From RPQJ01 sp963778185 (GTDB taxonomy: Bacteria; Pseudomonadota; Gammaproteobacteria; Steroidobacterales; Steroidobacteraceae), in the NCBI GenBank assembly GCA_963778185.1, contig CAVZTF010000002.1:62001-126000 (forward strand): 64,000 bases of DNA, read 5' to 3'. Numbering within the stretch: the stretch's first letter is position 1; each line of letters starts with the position of its first letter. Made by a program: the position numbers and the translations under genes. The notes beneath the pieces were generated by a model. That model was not told the origin of the DNA. It ran no database searches and was given only the letters and a program-made list of their open reading frames with translations. This document shows, in pieces, positions 1 through 7,960 of the stretch.

Positions 1-204
1 GATCGCGACTTCCATCGCGTTGACCCTGTGGTCCTGGCGCGCGACCTCCTCGCCGAGGCGGCTGTCGCCCTCGTAGAGGGCCTTGATGCCGTTCTGCAGC
101 TGCTGCTCGACCAGGCCGCCCATCTGCAGCACGCCCGCGCGGACGCCCTCCAGGTCGGCATTGAAGCGGCTCAGGATGTGGTGCGAAAGATCGGACTTTT
201 CCAT
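1..204 (-). CDS. phoU: Phosphate transport regulator PhoU (N-terminal part)
   Basis: The minus strand from 204 reads MEKSDLSHHILSRFNADL and continues through a helical segment (GLVEQQLQNGIKAL, then DSRLGEEVARQDHRVNAMEV) that matches the first helical hairpin of PhoU. About 68 residues are visible of a family that is normally about 230-240 long; the rest lies beyond the left edge. PhoU is a cytoplasmic two-lobed helical protein that links the Pst phosphate transporter to PhoR and keeps the Pho regulon off when phosphate is plentiful. The ATG at 204 is preceded by a good Shine-Dalgarno (GGAGGG). It lies downstream of phoB, phoR and the porin on the same strand, but a terminator and its own promoter-like elements separate it from the porin. 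Confidence 0.92.
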   Translation of the reverse strand, partial: MEKSDLSHHILSRFNADLEGVRAGVLQMGGLVEQQLQNGIKALYEGDSRLGEEVARQDHRVNAMEVAI

Positions 205-228
205 GCGTCCCTCCGGGGATCGCGCTCG

Positions 229-257
229 GATATACAGCAGCGCCGTTGCAGTATCAA
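229..257 (-). promoter_or_regulatory. Candidate sigma-70 promoter of phoU
   Basis: On the minus strand TTGATA (252-257) and TATATC (229-234) are separated by 17 bp, 25 nt upstream of the phoU start. The -35 element sits in the T-rich tail of the porin terminator, so phoU can be transcribed independently. Prediction from sequence only. Confidence 0.4.
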
Positions 258-263
258 GAAAAA

Positions 264-289
264 GCCCCTGCCGCCGGAGCGGCAGGGGC
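264..289 (-). terminator. Rho-independent terminator after the porin gene
   Basis: An 11-bp perfect stem (264-274 with 279-289, GCGGCAGGGGC type) with a 4-nt loop lies 14 nt past the porin stop codon. On the minus strand it is followed directly by TTTTTCTT. Confidence 0.9.
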
Positions 290-303
290 CTCGGGGGCGG
301 ACT

Positions 304-1668
304 TCAGAACTTGTAGTTGAGGTCGAGCTGCAGACGGTTGTAGTCGAGCTCGGTGCCCACGTCCTTGTTGAGCGTGTTGATGAAGTAGGTCGCGTTGACC
401 GTGAAGTTCCTCACCGGAGCGTAGCCGCCCTTCAGCACCCAGCCCTCCGAGTCGGTCTTGCCGTCGCCGAAGTCGGAGTCGATCAACTGGGCGAACAGCG
501 CGTCCTTGTCGAGCGACTGGTAGAAGGCGCCCGCCTCCCACGTCCGCGGGTTGCCCGCCTTGCCGAGCGTGAAGCCCGCCGCGTAGGCGGTGTCGTACTC
601 GACGCCGGAGGCCATGTTCTGCGCGTAGTTGGCCCACAACGTCAGCGGCAGGTCGCGAACCATCAGGCCCATCTGGGCCGCCACGTCCAGAACCTCGTAG
701 TCGTAGGTGAGCAGGTTCGTGGTGCTGGGAGCGACCTGGTAGGTCGTGTTGCCGTTCGAACTGTTTGCGTACAGCGGTGACCGGTCCTGGCACGCGCCAC
801 AGTCATAGTAGTGCGCCGCGAGGCGCGTCTCACCGCCGAACAGCGGGAACTTGAGGCCGGCCTGGAGGCCGAATACGCCGGTGTCCGCGTTTGCGGCGTC
901 CGGGTCCGCGTTGTAGTTCTCAGTGATCCACATGCCATAGGCCGTACCGAAAAGCATGCCGCGCTCGAACTTCACCGCGCCGCCCTCGAAGTTGTAGTCG
1001 CCGTCGTAGAACAGCGTCTGGCCCGGGCGCCAGATCGACCACGCCTGCTTGCCGAGGACGGCGTTGGCCCCCGGCATGAACTTCCAGTCCACGTAGGCCA
1101 TGTCGACGCCGATCGACTTGCGGGTGCTGGAGGAGCCGAGCGTCTGGTTGGACGAGCGTGGGTCGTCCCCGCCCGTAGCGAGCAGGAGGGTGGCGGTCAC
1201 GTTGTCGGTGACTTTCGCGTCGACCCCGAATCGAGCGCGGATGCGCTGCCGCTCGCGGTCGGCCGCGTCCTCGGCCTCGCCGCTCACGACGCGCTCCGAC
1301 GCGATGCTCTCGTGGCGGTACCGGAGGTCGCCGCGCAGCTTGATCTTGGTCGCCCAGTCGGCACCCTTGACCTTGGCGATCTCGTTCGACGCCACGGCCG
1401 CTTCCTCGCGCGATTCGCGCGCCTGCGACTTGAGGTAGTCGGTCTCGGCGTCGCGGCGCTCGACCGTCGCCTTCAGCTCGGCGTTCTCGGTCGTGAGCGT
1501 GGCGTTCGCCGCCTCGAGCCTGTTCAGGCGGTCGGCCAGCGCGGTCATCTGCGCCTGCATGGCCTGGAGTTCGGCCTTCGTGGCCGTGCCCTTCGACTGG
1601 GCATAGGCGTCGGTTGCGGCAAGCGCGAGCACGCTGGTCATCGCCGTCGCAAGCAAGGTGTTTCTCAC
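304..1668 (-). CDS. Outer-membrane porin of the phosphate region
   Basis: The predicted protein has 454 residues. The GTG start at 1668 is chosen because a GGGGA Shine-Dalgarno precedes it and it gives a clean signal peptide (RNTLLATAMTSVLALAATDAYAQ). Next comes a heptad-type coiled coil (about residues 28-95, rich in L, E, A and K), then a beta-barrel-like body rich in aromatic and alternating residues. The protein ends in a C-terminal Phe (LQLDLNYKF), typical of outer-membrane barrels that are BAM substrates. The architecture fits the proteobacterial 'putative porin' family that includes phosphate-starvation porins. It lies between phoR and phoU, so a phosphate or polyphosphate uptake role is inferred from context; no substrate residue can be read from the sequence. 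The frame is open upstream to 2049, but that part overlaps phoR and is not coding. Confidence 0.8.
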   Translation of the reverse strand: MRNTLLATAMTSVLALAATDAYAQSKGTATKAELQAMQAQMTALADRLNRLEAANATLTTENAELKATVERRDAETDYLKSQARESREEAAVASNEIAKVKGADWATKIKLRGDLRYRHESIASERVVSGEAEDAADRERQRIRARFGVDAKVTDNVTATLLLATGGDDPRSSNQTLGSSSTRKSIGVDMAYVDWKFMPGANAVLGKQAWSIWRPGQTLFYDGDYNFEGGAVKFERGMLFGTAYGMWITENYNADPDAANADTGVFGLQAGLKFPLFGGETRLAAHYYDCGACQDRSPLYANSSNGNTTYQVAPSTTNLLTYDYEVLDVAAQMGLMVRDLPLTLWANYAQNMASGVEYDTAYAAGFTLGKAGNPRTWEAGAFYQSLDKDALFAQLIDSDFGDGKTDSEGWVLKGGYAPVRNFTVNATYFINTLNKDVGTELDYNRLQLDLNYKF

Positions 1669-1762
1669 GGTAATCCCCTTCGGCTGGTTGAATACGGGCG
1701 CGAGGCCGGCCCCCGCGCGATCTGCTGGGGCGCCGTTATAAGCCTGCTTTGTTACAGGACGA

Positions 1763-3058
1763 TTACTGCCGTCGTTGCAGGCGCGTGACCGGGAAGTGAC
1801 AGGTGAACACGCTGCCCTTCCCCTCGACGCTCTGGATCTCGAGGCGCGCGCCGTGCCGCTGCAACGCGTGCTTGACGATCGCGAGGCCGAGCCCGGAGCC
1901 GCCGAGCTTGCGCGAACGGCCCGGATCGACGCGGTAGAAGCGCTCGGTGAGCCTCGGCACGTGCTCCGCCGGGATACCGATGCCCGTGTCGCGCACCTCG
2001 ACGTGCCCTCCCTCGTCATCCGCAGACCAGCGGATGTCGATGCGGCCATCGGCGGGCGTGTACTTGACCGCGTTCGAGACCAGGTTGGCGAAGATCGAGT
2101 GCAGCTCGATCTCGGAACCGAGCAGCAGCGCGTCGCTGTCGAGGACGAGGTTCAACTCCGCGGGCCGGTCCGGCCGTGCCAGCACGTCCTTGCGGATCAG
2201 CGCGAGCATACCGCCCACGTCCACCGGGGCTTTCTCCGCATCGCTGGTCCGCGACTCGAGCCTGGAGAGGTCGAGCAGGTCCTGCACGATGCCGCGCATG
2301 CGGTCGGACTGGCGGCGCATCTCCTGCACCGGGACCTGCCACGCCGGGTCGAGGTCCGGGTCATCGGCCAGGGTATCGAGGTAGCCGCTGATCACGGTCA
2401 GCGGCGAACGCAGTTCGTGCGAGGCGTTGGCCACGAAATCCTTGCGCATCGACTCGAGGCGCACTTCGTTGGATACGTCGCGGACGATGAGCAGCCGCTG
2501 CCCGGTGGCGTTCGACGTGACGAGCCGGAAGGCGAGCCAGCGGTCGCTCGGCGGTGGCAGGTAGATGCGCGGCGGCAGCGTCGCACCGCCCTTCGCCAGG
2601 TGCTCGACGAACTCCGGGTGCCGCACGAGGTTGTCGATGCGCAGCCCGAAGTCGAGCTTGCGGCGCAGGTCGAGCCAGGTGCCGGCCGTGCGGTTGAACC
2701 AGAGGATCTCGTTCATCGGGCCGAGCAGCAGCGCGCCGTCCGGCATGGCTGCGGTCATGCGCCGGAACTCGCGCAGCATCGCCAGCACGCGCCGCTTGTG
2801 GAATACCTTGCGGCGATAGATGCGGCTGGTGACGGCGATGACCTCGCCCCACAGCCCCGTCATGTCCGGCGGCCGTTCGAGCGAGCGCCGGCGCAGCCAG
2901 CGATCGAAGCGGACCAGGTTGCGTACGTGCAGCGCCAGCATCACGGCGAGCGCGACCGCGACGAAAGCCGCCACCCGGCCGAACGCGAGCCCGGCCAGCG
3001 CGGCGATTGCGAGCGCTACGGCGATCTTCGCGAGGTGCTGCCAGGCTTGTTTCGACAA
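1763..3058 (-). CDS. phoR: Phosphate regulon sensor histidine kinase PhoR
   Basis: The predicted protein has 431 residues, the usual PhoR length. Two N-terminal membrane segments (about 10-45) are followed by the PhoR linker (FDRWLRRRS), a PAS domain (about 95-200, with ILWFNRTAGTWLDLR), the HisKA box with phospho-accepting His214 in NASHELRSPLTV, and a HATPase domain with N box (NLVSNAVKYTP), DTGIGI and GGSGLGL. It senses phosphate status through PhoU/Pst and phosphorylates PhoB. The start is TTG at 3058, 22 nt after the phoB stop; no ATG or GTG is available in frame and the N-terminus fits PhoR. phoB and phoR are co-transcribed on the minus strand. Confidence 0.95.
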   Translation of the reverse strand: MSKQAWQHLAKIAVALAIAALAGLAFGRVAAFVAVALAVMLALHVRNLVRFDRWLRRRSLERPPDMTGLWGEVIAVTSRIYRRKVFHKRRVLAMLREFRRMTAAMPDGALLLGPMNEILWFNRTAGTWLDLRRKLDFGLRIDNLVRHPEFVEHLAKGGATLPPRIYLPPPSDRWLAFRLVTSNATGQRLLIVRDVSNEVRLESMRKDFVANASHELRSPLTVISGYLDTLADDPDLDPAWQVPVQEMRRQSDRMRGIVQDLLDLSRLESRTSDAEKAPVDVGGMLALIRKDVLARPDRPAELNLVLDSDALLLGSEIELHSIFANLVSNAVKYTPADGRIDIRWSADDEGGHVEVRDTGIGIPAEHVPRLTERFYRVDPGRSRKLGGSGLGLAIVKHALQRHGARLEIQSVEGKGSVFTCHFPVTRLQRRQ

Positions 3059-3080
3059 GTGCCTGCGCCCCGGGTCGCCG

Positions 3081-3776
3081 TCACTCGACCTGCGTCGAGA
3101 AGCGGTATCCGGAGCCGCGCACGGTCTGGATCAGCCCGTCGCAGCCATTGGGTTCCAGCGCCTTGCGCAGGCGCCGGATGTGCACGTCGACCGTGCGCTC
3201 CTCGACGTAGACGTTGCCGCCCCAGACTCGGTCGAGCACCTGGCTGCGGCTGTACACCCGTTCGGGGTGCTCCATGAAGAACTGCAGCAGGCGGAATTCC
3301 GTAGGGCCCAGCGCAATGGACTCTCCGCGCGCCATGACGCGGTGGCTTGCCGTGTCGAGCGTGAGGCCACCCGCCTCGATCGACTCGCCACTCCCGCCGG
3401 GCACTGTGCGGCGCAACACCGCGTTGATCCGTGCCAGCAGCTCGCGCGGGCTGAAGGGCTTGGTGACGTAGTCGTCGGCCCCGCCCTCGAGTCCCGTCAC
3501 CTTGTCGTGCTCGTCCGCGCGCGCGGTGAGCATGATCACAGGCATGTCCTCGGTGTCCTTGTTGCGCTTGATGGCGCGCGTGAGCTCGAGGCCGCTCTGG
3601 TCGGGCAGCATCCAGTCGACGAGCAGGAGGTCCGGCCGGCAGTCGGCAATGCTCGCCCGCGCCGCCGTGCAATCCTCCGCCTCGCGTACGTGGAAGCCGG
3701 CACGCCTGAGGCCGAAGGCGATCATGTCGCGGATCGGCTTCTCGTCCTCGACGATCAGTATCTGCTTGCCCGTCAT
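3081..3776 (-). CDS. phoB: Phosphate regulon response regulator PhoB
   Basis: The predicted protein has 231 residues from ATG 3776 (MTGKQILIVEDE); an in-frame ATG two codons upstream at 3782 is also possible. The receiver domain (1-120) has the acidic pocket ED10-11, phospho-acceptor Asp54 in LLVDWMLPDQ and the conserved KPFSPRELLARI. The C-terminal winged-helix OmpR/PhoB domain contains ALGPTEFRLLQFF and ends with the wing RGSGYRF. It activates phosphate-starvation genes by binding Pho boxes. It is followed by phoR in the same direction, and a candidate Pho box lies about 35 nt upstream, consistent with autoregulation. Confidence 0.96.
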   Translation of the reverse strand: MTGKQILIVEDEKPIRDMIAFGLRRAGFHVREAEDCTAARASIADCRPDLLLVDWMLPDQSGLELTRAIKRNKDTEDMPVIMLTARADEHDKVTGLEGGADDYVTKPFSPRELLARINAVLRRTVPGGSGESIEAGGLTLDTASHRVMARGESIALGPTEFRLLQFFMEHPERVYSRSQVLDRVWGGNVYVEERTVDVHIRRLRKALEPNGCDGLIQTVRGSGYRFSTQVE

Positions 3777-3810
3777 GACCATCCGTCTTGGCAGTTTGAT
3801 TGCAGCAGGA

Positions 3811-3834
3811 TTACAACAACGAATTATGACACTC
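3811..3834 (-). promoter_or_regulatory. phoB: Candidate Pho box upstream of phoB
   Basis: The minus strand reads GTGTCATAATTCGTTGTTGT, then AA. GTGTCAT matches the PhoB half-site CTGTCAT at six of seven positions and is followed by an AT-rich spacer; the second half-site is poor. It overlaps the end of tsaB by 11 nt. Promoter-proximal position supports autoregulation, but the match is only partial. Confidence 0.4.
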
Positions 3835-4519
3835 CCGTGACTGGCGCAACGGACGGCCTCGCGACGTCGTCCCGCACGTACACCGGCAGCGCCGCGTCGG
3901 CCGCCACGCCGCGGCCCGCGGCGAGCTCGATCGCTCCGAGGCGCGCCACGGCGTCGGCGCGCGGCAACAGCCCCTCGTGCAGGGTCCAGCCGAGTTGCTC
4001 GAGGCGCTCGCGCAGACCTGGGTAGCGACCGAAAGCGTTGCCCGCGGCCCGGCCGCCGCCGCTTGCGCCCTCGGCCACTCCATCCGCCGGCGACACATGC
4101 TCGGCGGTCAGCGCGGCGATCGAACCATCGGGGTCGCGCCGAAACACCGCCCAGTACACCTCGCCCATGCGGGCATCGTTGCAGACAAGCACAGCTTCGC
4201 CCGCGCCGGCGTCGACCTGGTCGGCGACCGCGGCGAGGCTCGACACGGGCGCCACCGGCAGCCCCGCGCCGAGCGCCAGTCCTTGCGCGACACCCGCGGC
4301 GATGCGCAGCCCGGTAAACGCGCCCGGCCCGCGCCCGAACGCGAGCCCGTCGAGGCTCTCGAGGGCCACGCCCGCCTCCGCGAGCAACGATTCGACCATC
4401 GGCAGCACGAGCTCGGCATGGGCGCGCTCGGTGAGCTTCTCGCGCAGGCGAATCTCGCCGTCGAGCAGCAGCGCGACCGAACAGCATTCAGTGGAAGTGT
4501 CGAGGGCGAGAAGACGCAT
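3824..4519 (-). CDS. tsaB: tRNA t6A37 threonylcarbamoyltransferase complex subunit TsaB
   Basis: The predicted protein has 231 residues and starts MRLLALDTSTECCSVALLLD, the ASKHA-fold N-terminus of TsaB. It continues with AHAELVLPMVE and the family signature FGRGPGAFTGLRIAAGVAQG. TsaB forms a complex with TsaD (and TsaE) that transfers threonylcarbamoyl to A37 of ANN-decoding tRNAs in the cytoplasm. The length and signature match the family and no residue is missing. It lies 34 nt after the helicase gene on the same strand, so the two may be co-transcribed; its stop precedes the phoB promoter region. Confidence 0.95.
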   Translation of the reverse strand: MRLLALDTSTECCSVALLLDGEIRLREKLTERAHAELVLPMVESLLAEAGVALESLDGLAFGRGPGAFTGLRIAAGVAQGLALGAGLPVAPVSSLAAVADQVDAGAGEAVLVCNDARMGEVYWAVFRRDPDGSIAALTAEHVSPADGVAEGASGGGRAAGNAFGRYPGLRERLEQLGWTLHEGLLPRADAVARLGAIELAAGRGVAADAALPVYVRDDVARPSVAPVTGVS

Positions 4520-4553
4520 GTGGCGGGGATCGCAGGGTGGGCGGGCCGCCAGT

Positions 4554-6515
4554 CTATCCCGCCGCCCCTGTCCTCTCGTCTTCGAGCCTTGCCCTCAGGA
4601 ATTCGCACACCTCGACGACCTCCCGCGTCCGCCTCATCGGCGGCAGGCTCGACAGGAACGCGCGGCCGTAGCCCTTGGTCACCAGGCGCGCATCGCAGAT
4701 CATCACCACGCCGAAGTCGGTGACGTCGCGGATCAGGCGACCCACGCCCTGCTTGAGCGCGATCACGGCCTGCGGTACCTGCTCGTCGAAGAAGGGATTG
4801 CCGCCCTGCGCGCGGATCGCGTCGAGACGCGCCTTGAGCAGGGGATCGTCCGGCGCGGCGAACGGCAGCTTGTCGATGATCACCACCGAGAGGGCCGGGC
4901 CCTTCACGTCCACGCCCTCCCAGAAACTGCCCGTGCCGAGCAGCACCGCGTTGCCCGCCTCGCGAAACCCGCGCAGCAGGTGGTCGCGCGAAGTGTCGCC
5001 CTGCACCAGGATCGGCACGGGTGGCGAGTCGTTCCATGCGCGGCGCAACTCCTCGGCACCCTCGCGCAGGGCACGGTGACTCGTGAAGAGCAGGAACGCG
5101 CGGCCGCCGCTCGCTTCCAGGACCGGCAGCGAGGCCTGGATGACCGCGCGCGCATGTCCCGGCGCACCCGGGTCGCCGAGACCCTTGGGAAGGTAGAGCA
5201 GCGCCTGGTTTGCGAAATCGAACGGGCTCTCGAAGCGCACGCTTTGCGCATGCGAAAGCCCCGATCGGCGCTTGAAGTGCGAGAAATCGTCGCCCACCGC
5301 AAGCGTCGCGGAGGTGAGGATCCAGGCGCAGCCCTGCGACTGCATCAGCGCCGCGAGCTGCGAGGCGACGTCGACCGGCGCGAAATGACAGCTCACGCTG
5401 CGCGCGCTCGTCTCCGCCCAACGCACGCCACCCTGCGCTTCCTCGGTCGTCAGCGAGTGCAGCCGGTCGGCGCTCTCGACCAGCCGCTCGCGCAGCCTTG
5501 CGTACACGCCCGCTCCTTCGCCGGCCAGCGGCGCGAGGCCCTCCGCCAGCTCCGCCGCGCGGGCCGCGAGGCCGTTCAGCGCCTCGATGAGTCGATCCGG
5601 CCACTGCGAGTGCTCGAGGCGCGCATCCACGCCCCCTCCGGCGGCAAGGACGGCGGCGACCTGCGCATCGAGTCCGGTGAGCGCGGCGTCCACCTGGCCC
5701 GCCAGCTGCTGCGAGAGGAGGAGCTCTCCTGCAACGTCCTTCGCGATCGCAGCCATCTGCCGCGTGCTGACGCTGTAGCCGAGGAACTGTGCCGCGATGT
5801 CCGGCAACTGGTGGGCCTCGTCGATGACGATGGCATCGGCACCCGGCAGCAGGTCGCCGAATCCTTCTTCCTTGAGCACGAGGTCGGCCATCAGCAGGTA
5901 ATGGTTCACCACGACGATGTCGGCGGCCTGCGCCTCGCGGCGCGCCGCAAGCACGAAGCACTCCTCGTATTTCGGGCAGTCGGTGCCGAGGCAGTTCTCG
6001 CGGGTCGAGGTCACCCAGGGCCACGCCGGGTCCTGTTCGCCGTAGCCCGGCAACTCCGCGATGTCGCCGCGCCGCGTGAGGTTCGACCACGCGCGGATCT
6101 TCGGAAGCGCGACGGCCACCTCGCGCCGCAGGCCGCGTGCATAGGCCTGTTGCTCCGCGAGGTCGAGCCGATGGCGGCAGAGGTAATTGGAGCGGCCCTT
6201 GAGCAGCGCCACCCGCACGGGCCGGCCGAGTGCCCCGCACACGGCGGGCAGGTCACGGTGATAGAGCTGGTCCTGCAGCGCGCGGGTGCCCGTGGAGAGG
6301 ATTACGCGCCGGCCCGAGACCAGTGCGGGAACGAGGTAGGCAAAGGTCTTCCCCGTTCCGGTTCCCGCCTCGACGACCAGGACCTCCCGCCCGTCGAGCG
6401 CGGCTGCGACGTGGCGGGCCATGGCGACCTGCTCGTCGCGCACGCTGTAGCCGGGCATCGCGCGCGCCAGGGGGCCGGCCGGGCCGAACAGGTCCTCCAG
6501 CTCGGGTACCACCAT
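4554..6515 (-). CDS. yoaA: XPD-type iron-sulfur DNA helicase, YoaA/DinG family
   Basis: The predicted protein has 653 residues. Motif I (Walker A) is EAGTGTGKT at about 50-57. The four Fe-S cluster cysteines are Cys113, Cys175, Cys180 and Cys186 (YLCRHRL, then ENCLGTDCPKYEEC). Motif II is VIDEAHQLPD (about 230-239). The C-terminal helicase domain has LGTGSFWEGVDVKG and the motif VI region QGVGRLIRD. Such helicases unwind DNA 5'-3' during replication and repair; the length fits YoaA better than DinG. It starts 3 nt after the stop of the upstream secreted-protein gene, suggesting co-transcription. All catalytic motifs are intact. Confidence 0.93.
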   Translation of the reverse strand: MVVPELEDLFGPAGPLARAMPGYSVRDEQVAMARHVAAALDGREVLVVEAGTGTGKTFAYLVPALVSGRRVILSTGTRALQDQLYHRDLPAVCGALGRPVRVALLKGRSNYLCRHRLDLAEQQAYARGLRREVAVALPKIRAWSNLTRRGDIAELPGYGEQDPAWPWVTSTRENCLGTDCPKYEECFVLAARREAQAADIVVVNHYLLMADLVLKEEGFGDLLPGADAIVIDEAHQLPDIAAQFLGYSVSTRQMAAIAKDVAGELLLSQQLAGQVDAALTGLDAQVAAVLAAGGGVDARLEHSQWPDRLIEALNGLAARAAELAEGLAPLAGEGAGVYARLRERLVESADRLHSLTTEEAQGGVRWAETSARSVSCHFAPVDVASQLAALMQSQGCAWILTSATLAVGDDFSHFKRRSGLSHAQSVRFESPFDFANQALLYLPKGLGDPGAPGHARAVIQASLPVLEASGGRAFLLFTSHRALREGAEELRRAWNDSPPVPILVQGDTSRDHLLRGFREAGNAVLLGTGSFWEGVDVKGPALSVVIIDKLPFAAPDDPLLKARLDAIRAQGGNPFFDEQVPQAVIALKQGVGRLIRDVTDFGVVMICDARLVTKGYGRAFLSSLPPMRRTREVVEVCEFLRARLEDERTGAAG

Positions 6516-6518
6516 CGG

Positions 6519-7046
6519 TCAGCCGAAGGTGGCGCGAAAACGCAGCAGCGCCGTTGCGCCGGGCGCGAGCGGGCGGCGCAGGAGCCAGCGCAGGTGCGAA
6601 TAGCTCGCGCCCTTCCGGCCAGCGGGTGCGAAAGTGGCCCCGCCGTCGGACGATAGCTCGATGTCGCAGGCCGGCCCGACGGCCGATCCGGGCAGGTAGG
6701 CGAGACCGAACGGCAGGCGTTTGGTCACCACGACGTCGAGAACCGGCTCCTTGCCCGGGTTGCGGACGCGGATCGTGTAGTGAACCTCGTCCCCGGCGTC
6801 GAGGCGGGTGGCGCGGACGAAGCGGCGCTCCTCCGTCCCGTCGTCGGCGGCGTCCTCGACCTCGTACTTTTCGACGACGATCTCGGTCACCAGCGGGCCG
6901 GTCCCGACCGCGACGGCATCCCCGCCGCCCTGCTCGGGGCTGGCCTCCTGGGCCCGGGCCGCGTGCGTCCAGATCGCGGCGAATGCGAATAGCGCAACGA
7001 CCACTCGACGGAGCACGCTCTGGGTGGTTGAGGATCGGTGCGACAT
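6519..7046 (-). CDS. Secreted DUF11-like conserved-repeat protein
   Basis: The predicted protein has 175 residues from ATG 7046 (MSHRSSTTQSVLRRVVVALF), chosen because it begins a clear signal peptide ending near AARAQ. The mature part has an acidic linker, then one beta-sandwich domain with RLDAGDEVHYTIRVRNPG, VLDVVVTKRLPFGLAYLPGS and SYSHLRWLLRRPLAPG. This is the pattern of the DUF11 / conserved repeat domain found in bacterial surface and periplasmic proteins. No catalytic motif is visible and its function is unknown. It sits immediately upstream of the helicase gene (3-nt gap), which is probably accidental for function but suggests a shared transcript. Confidence 0.75.
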   Translation of the reverse strand: MSHRSSTTQSVLRRVVVALFAFAAIWTHAARAQEASPEQGGGDAVAVGTGPLVTEIVVEKYEVEDAADDGTEERRFVRATRLDAGDEVHYTIRVRNPGKEPVLDVVVTKRLPFGLAYLPGSAVGPACDIELSSDGGATFAPAGRKGASYSHLRWLLRRPLAPGATALLRFRATFG

Positions 7047-7147
7047 GGGGCAGGAACTCTGCCGCCACCCCGGGTCGGCGGCAAGCGTCATTTGGGGCTG
7101 TTTTCAAAACTTCGGGAAATCGCCAGGCAACACTGCATAAGCCGCAT

Positions 7148-7176
7148 TTGACATACCCCCCAAGGTGTTTTATTGT
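7148..7176 (+). promoter_or_regulatory. Sigma-70 promoter of the phasin gene
   Basis: A consensus -35 TTGACA (7148-7153), a 17-bp spacer and -10 TATTGT (7171-7176) lie about 50 nt upstream of the phasin ATG. This is one of the best sigma-70 matches in the window and suggests strong expression. Confidence 0.75.
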
Positions 7177-7188
7177 GCACTGCAACAA
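7173..7188 (+). promoter_or_regulatory. Candidate PhaR-type operator overlapping the -10 element
   Basis: TTGTGCACTGCAACAA overlaps the -10 and the probable start site, and is followed by the TGC/GCAG-rich TGCTGCAGCGCAGCA (7190-7204). PhaR, the PHA-responsive repressor of phasin genes, is known to bind TGC-rich sites of this kind. That PhaR acts here is inference from position and composition. Confidence 0.35.
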
Positions 7189-7227
7189 ATGCTGCAGCGC
7201 AGCACCCGTACCGCCAAGGAGTCACCC

Positions 7228-7773
7228 ATGATCACCCAGATGCAGGATTTCGTAGCCGATACGACCTCCGCCCTGTCCGGCCAAGTGCAGAAGATGCGCA
7301 AGGAGTCGGTCGAGACCGTCCGCGAGGCGGTCGTCGGTTCCGCGGAGAACCTGAAGTCCCTGAAGAGCCCGGTCCGCGTGATCGCGCGCTCGGGCGTCAA
7401 GCTGACGGTCGTCTCGCAGACGGCCGTGTCGAGCCTCATCGAACTGCAGTCCGACATGCTGACCGCGGCCCTCTCGGAAGCGGCCCTGCGCCTCGAAAAG
7501 GCGGCCCGCGCCGAGAACGTGATCGAGCTGGTGCGTGACCAGGTCGACCTGTTGCCGGCCACCCGCGCCCGCATGCTCGAGGACGCACAGCGCGCCGTCG
7601 AGATCTTCAAGGTTGCCGGACGCGACCTGAAGACCGTCGCCACGCACGTCTATGAAGTCGTCGTCGACACGACCGAAGAAAAGGTTCCCGAAGTGAAGAC
7701 CGCGAAGCGCAAGGTCAAGACCGCCGTCCGCAAGGCGAAGACGCGCGCGCGCAAGGTTGCCAAGGCCGCCTGA
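7228..7773 (+). CDS. Phasin with a lysine-rich histone-like tail
   Basis: The predicted protein has 181 residues from ATG 7228, preceded by AAGGAG. The N-terminal 140 residues are amphipathic helix without Cys, with a phasin-like pattern (MQDFVADTTSALSGQVQKM, then ALRLEKAARAENVIELVRDQ). The last 30 residues are almost only K, R, A, V and T (KTAKRKVKTAVRKAKTRA), like the DNA-binding tails of PhaF/PhaM-type phasins. Phasins coat polyhydroxyalkanoate granules, and such tails tether granules to the nucleoid at division. No PHA synthase is in the window, so the assignment rests on sequence character. The gene is monocistronic, with its own strong promoter and terminator. Confidence 0.8.
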   Translation: MITQMQDFVADTTSALSGQVQKMRKESVETVREAVVGSAENLKSLKSPVRVIARSGVKLTVVSQTAVSSLIELQSDMLTAALSEAALRLEKAARAENVIELVRDQVDLLPATRARMLEDAQRAVEIFKVAGRDLKTVATHVYEVVVDTTEEKVPEVKTAKRKVKTAVRKAKTRARKVAKAA

Positions 7774-7820
7774 ACGAGGCCGCCGCAGCCCTCCACTTCT
7801 CTACTGGTCTCCCCCTGATT

Positions 7821-7848
7821 GCGCCCTCCTCGGAGGGCGCTTTTTTTT
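7821..7848 (+). terminator. Rho-independent terminator of the phasin gene
   Basis: GCGCCCTC (7821-7828) pairs with GAGGGCGC (7833-7840) around a 4-nt loop, followed by eight T residues. Confidence 0.93.
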
Positions 7849-7923
7849 GCCTTTCTTGCGCGGAAATCTCCCCATCCGGCTGCGGGATGTGCCGACCCGC
7901 CTCGCCGCGCCGCCTCGGGCGGC

Positions 7924-7929
7924 TATAAT
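7924..7929 (+). promoter_or_regulatory. pckG: Perfect -10 element (TATAAT) before pckG
   Basis: TATAAT lies 31 nt upstream of the pckG ATG. No convincing -35 is visible 17 bp upstream in the GC-rich sequence, so an activator may be needed. Confidence 0.45.
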
Positions 7930-7960
7930 CGGGGTTCGAAAAGACGAGGAAGACAGGCCG

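Noticed and set aside
1741..1775. A Pho box (CTGTAACAAAGCAGG) upstream of the porin
   Set aside because: Only one half-site is convincing; the second repeat at the proper spacing is missing, and it lies at the end of phoR.
811..1788. Long plus-strand frames opposite the porin and phoR
   Set aside because: They show His/Arg/Val-rich composition typical of antisense frames in GC-rich genes, with no family resemblance and no ribosome-binding site.
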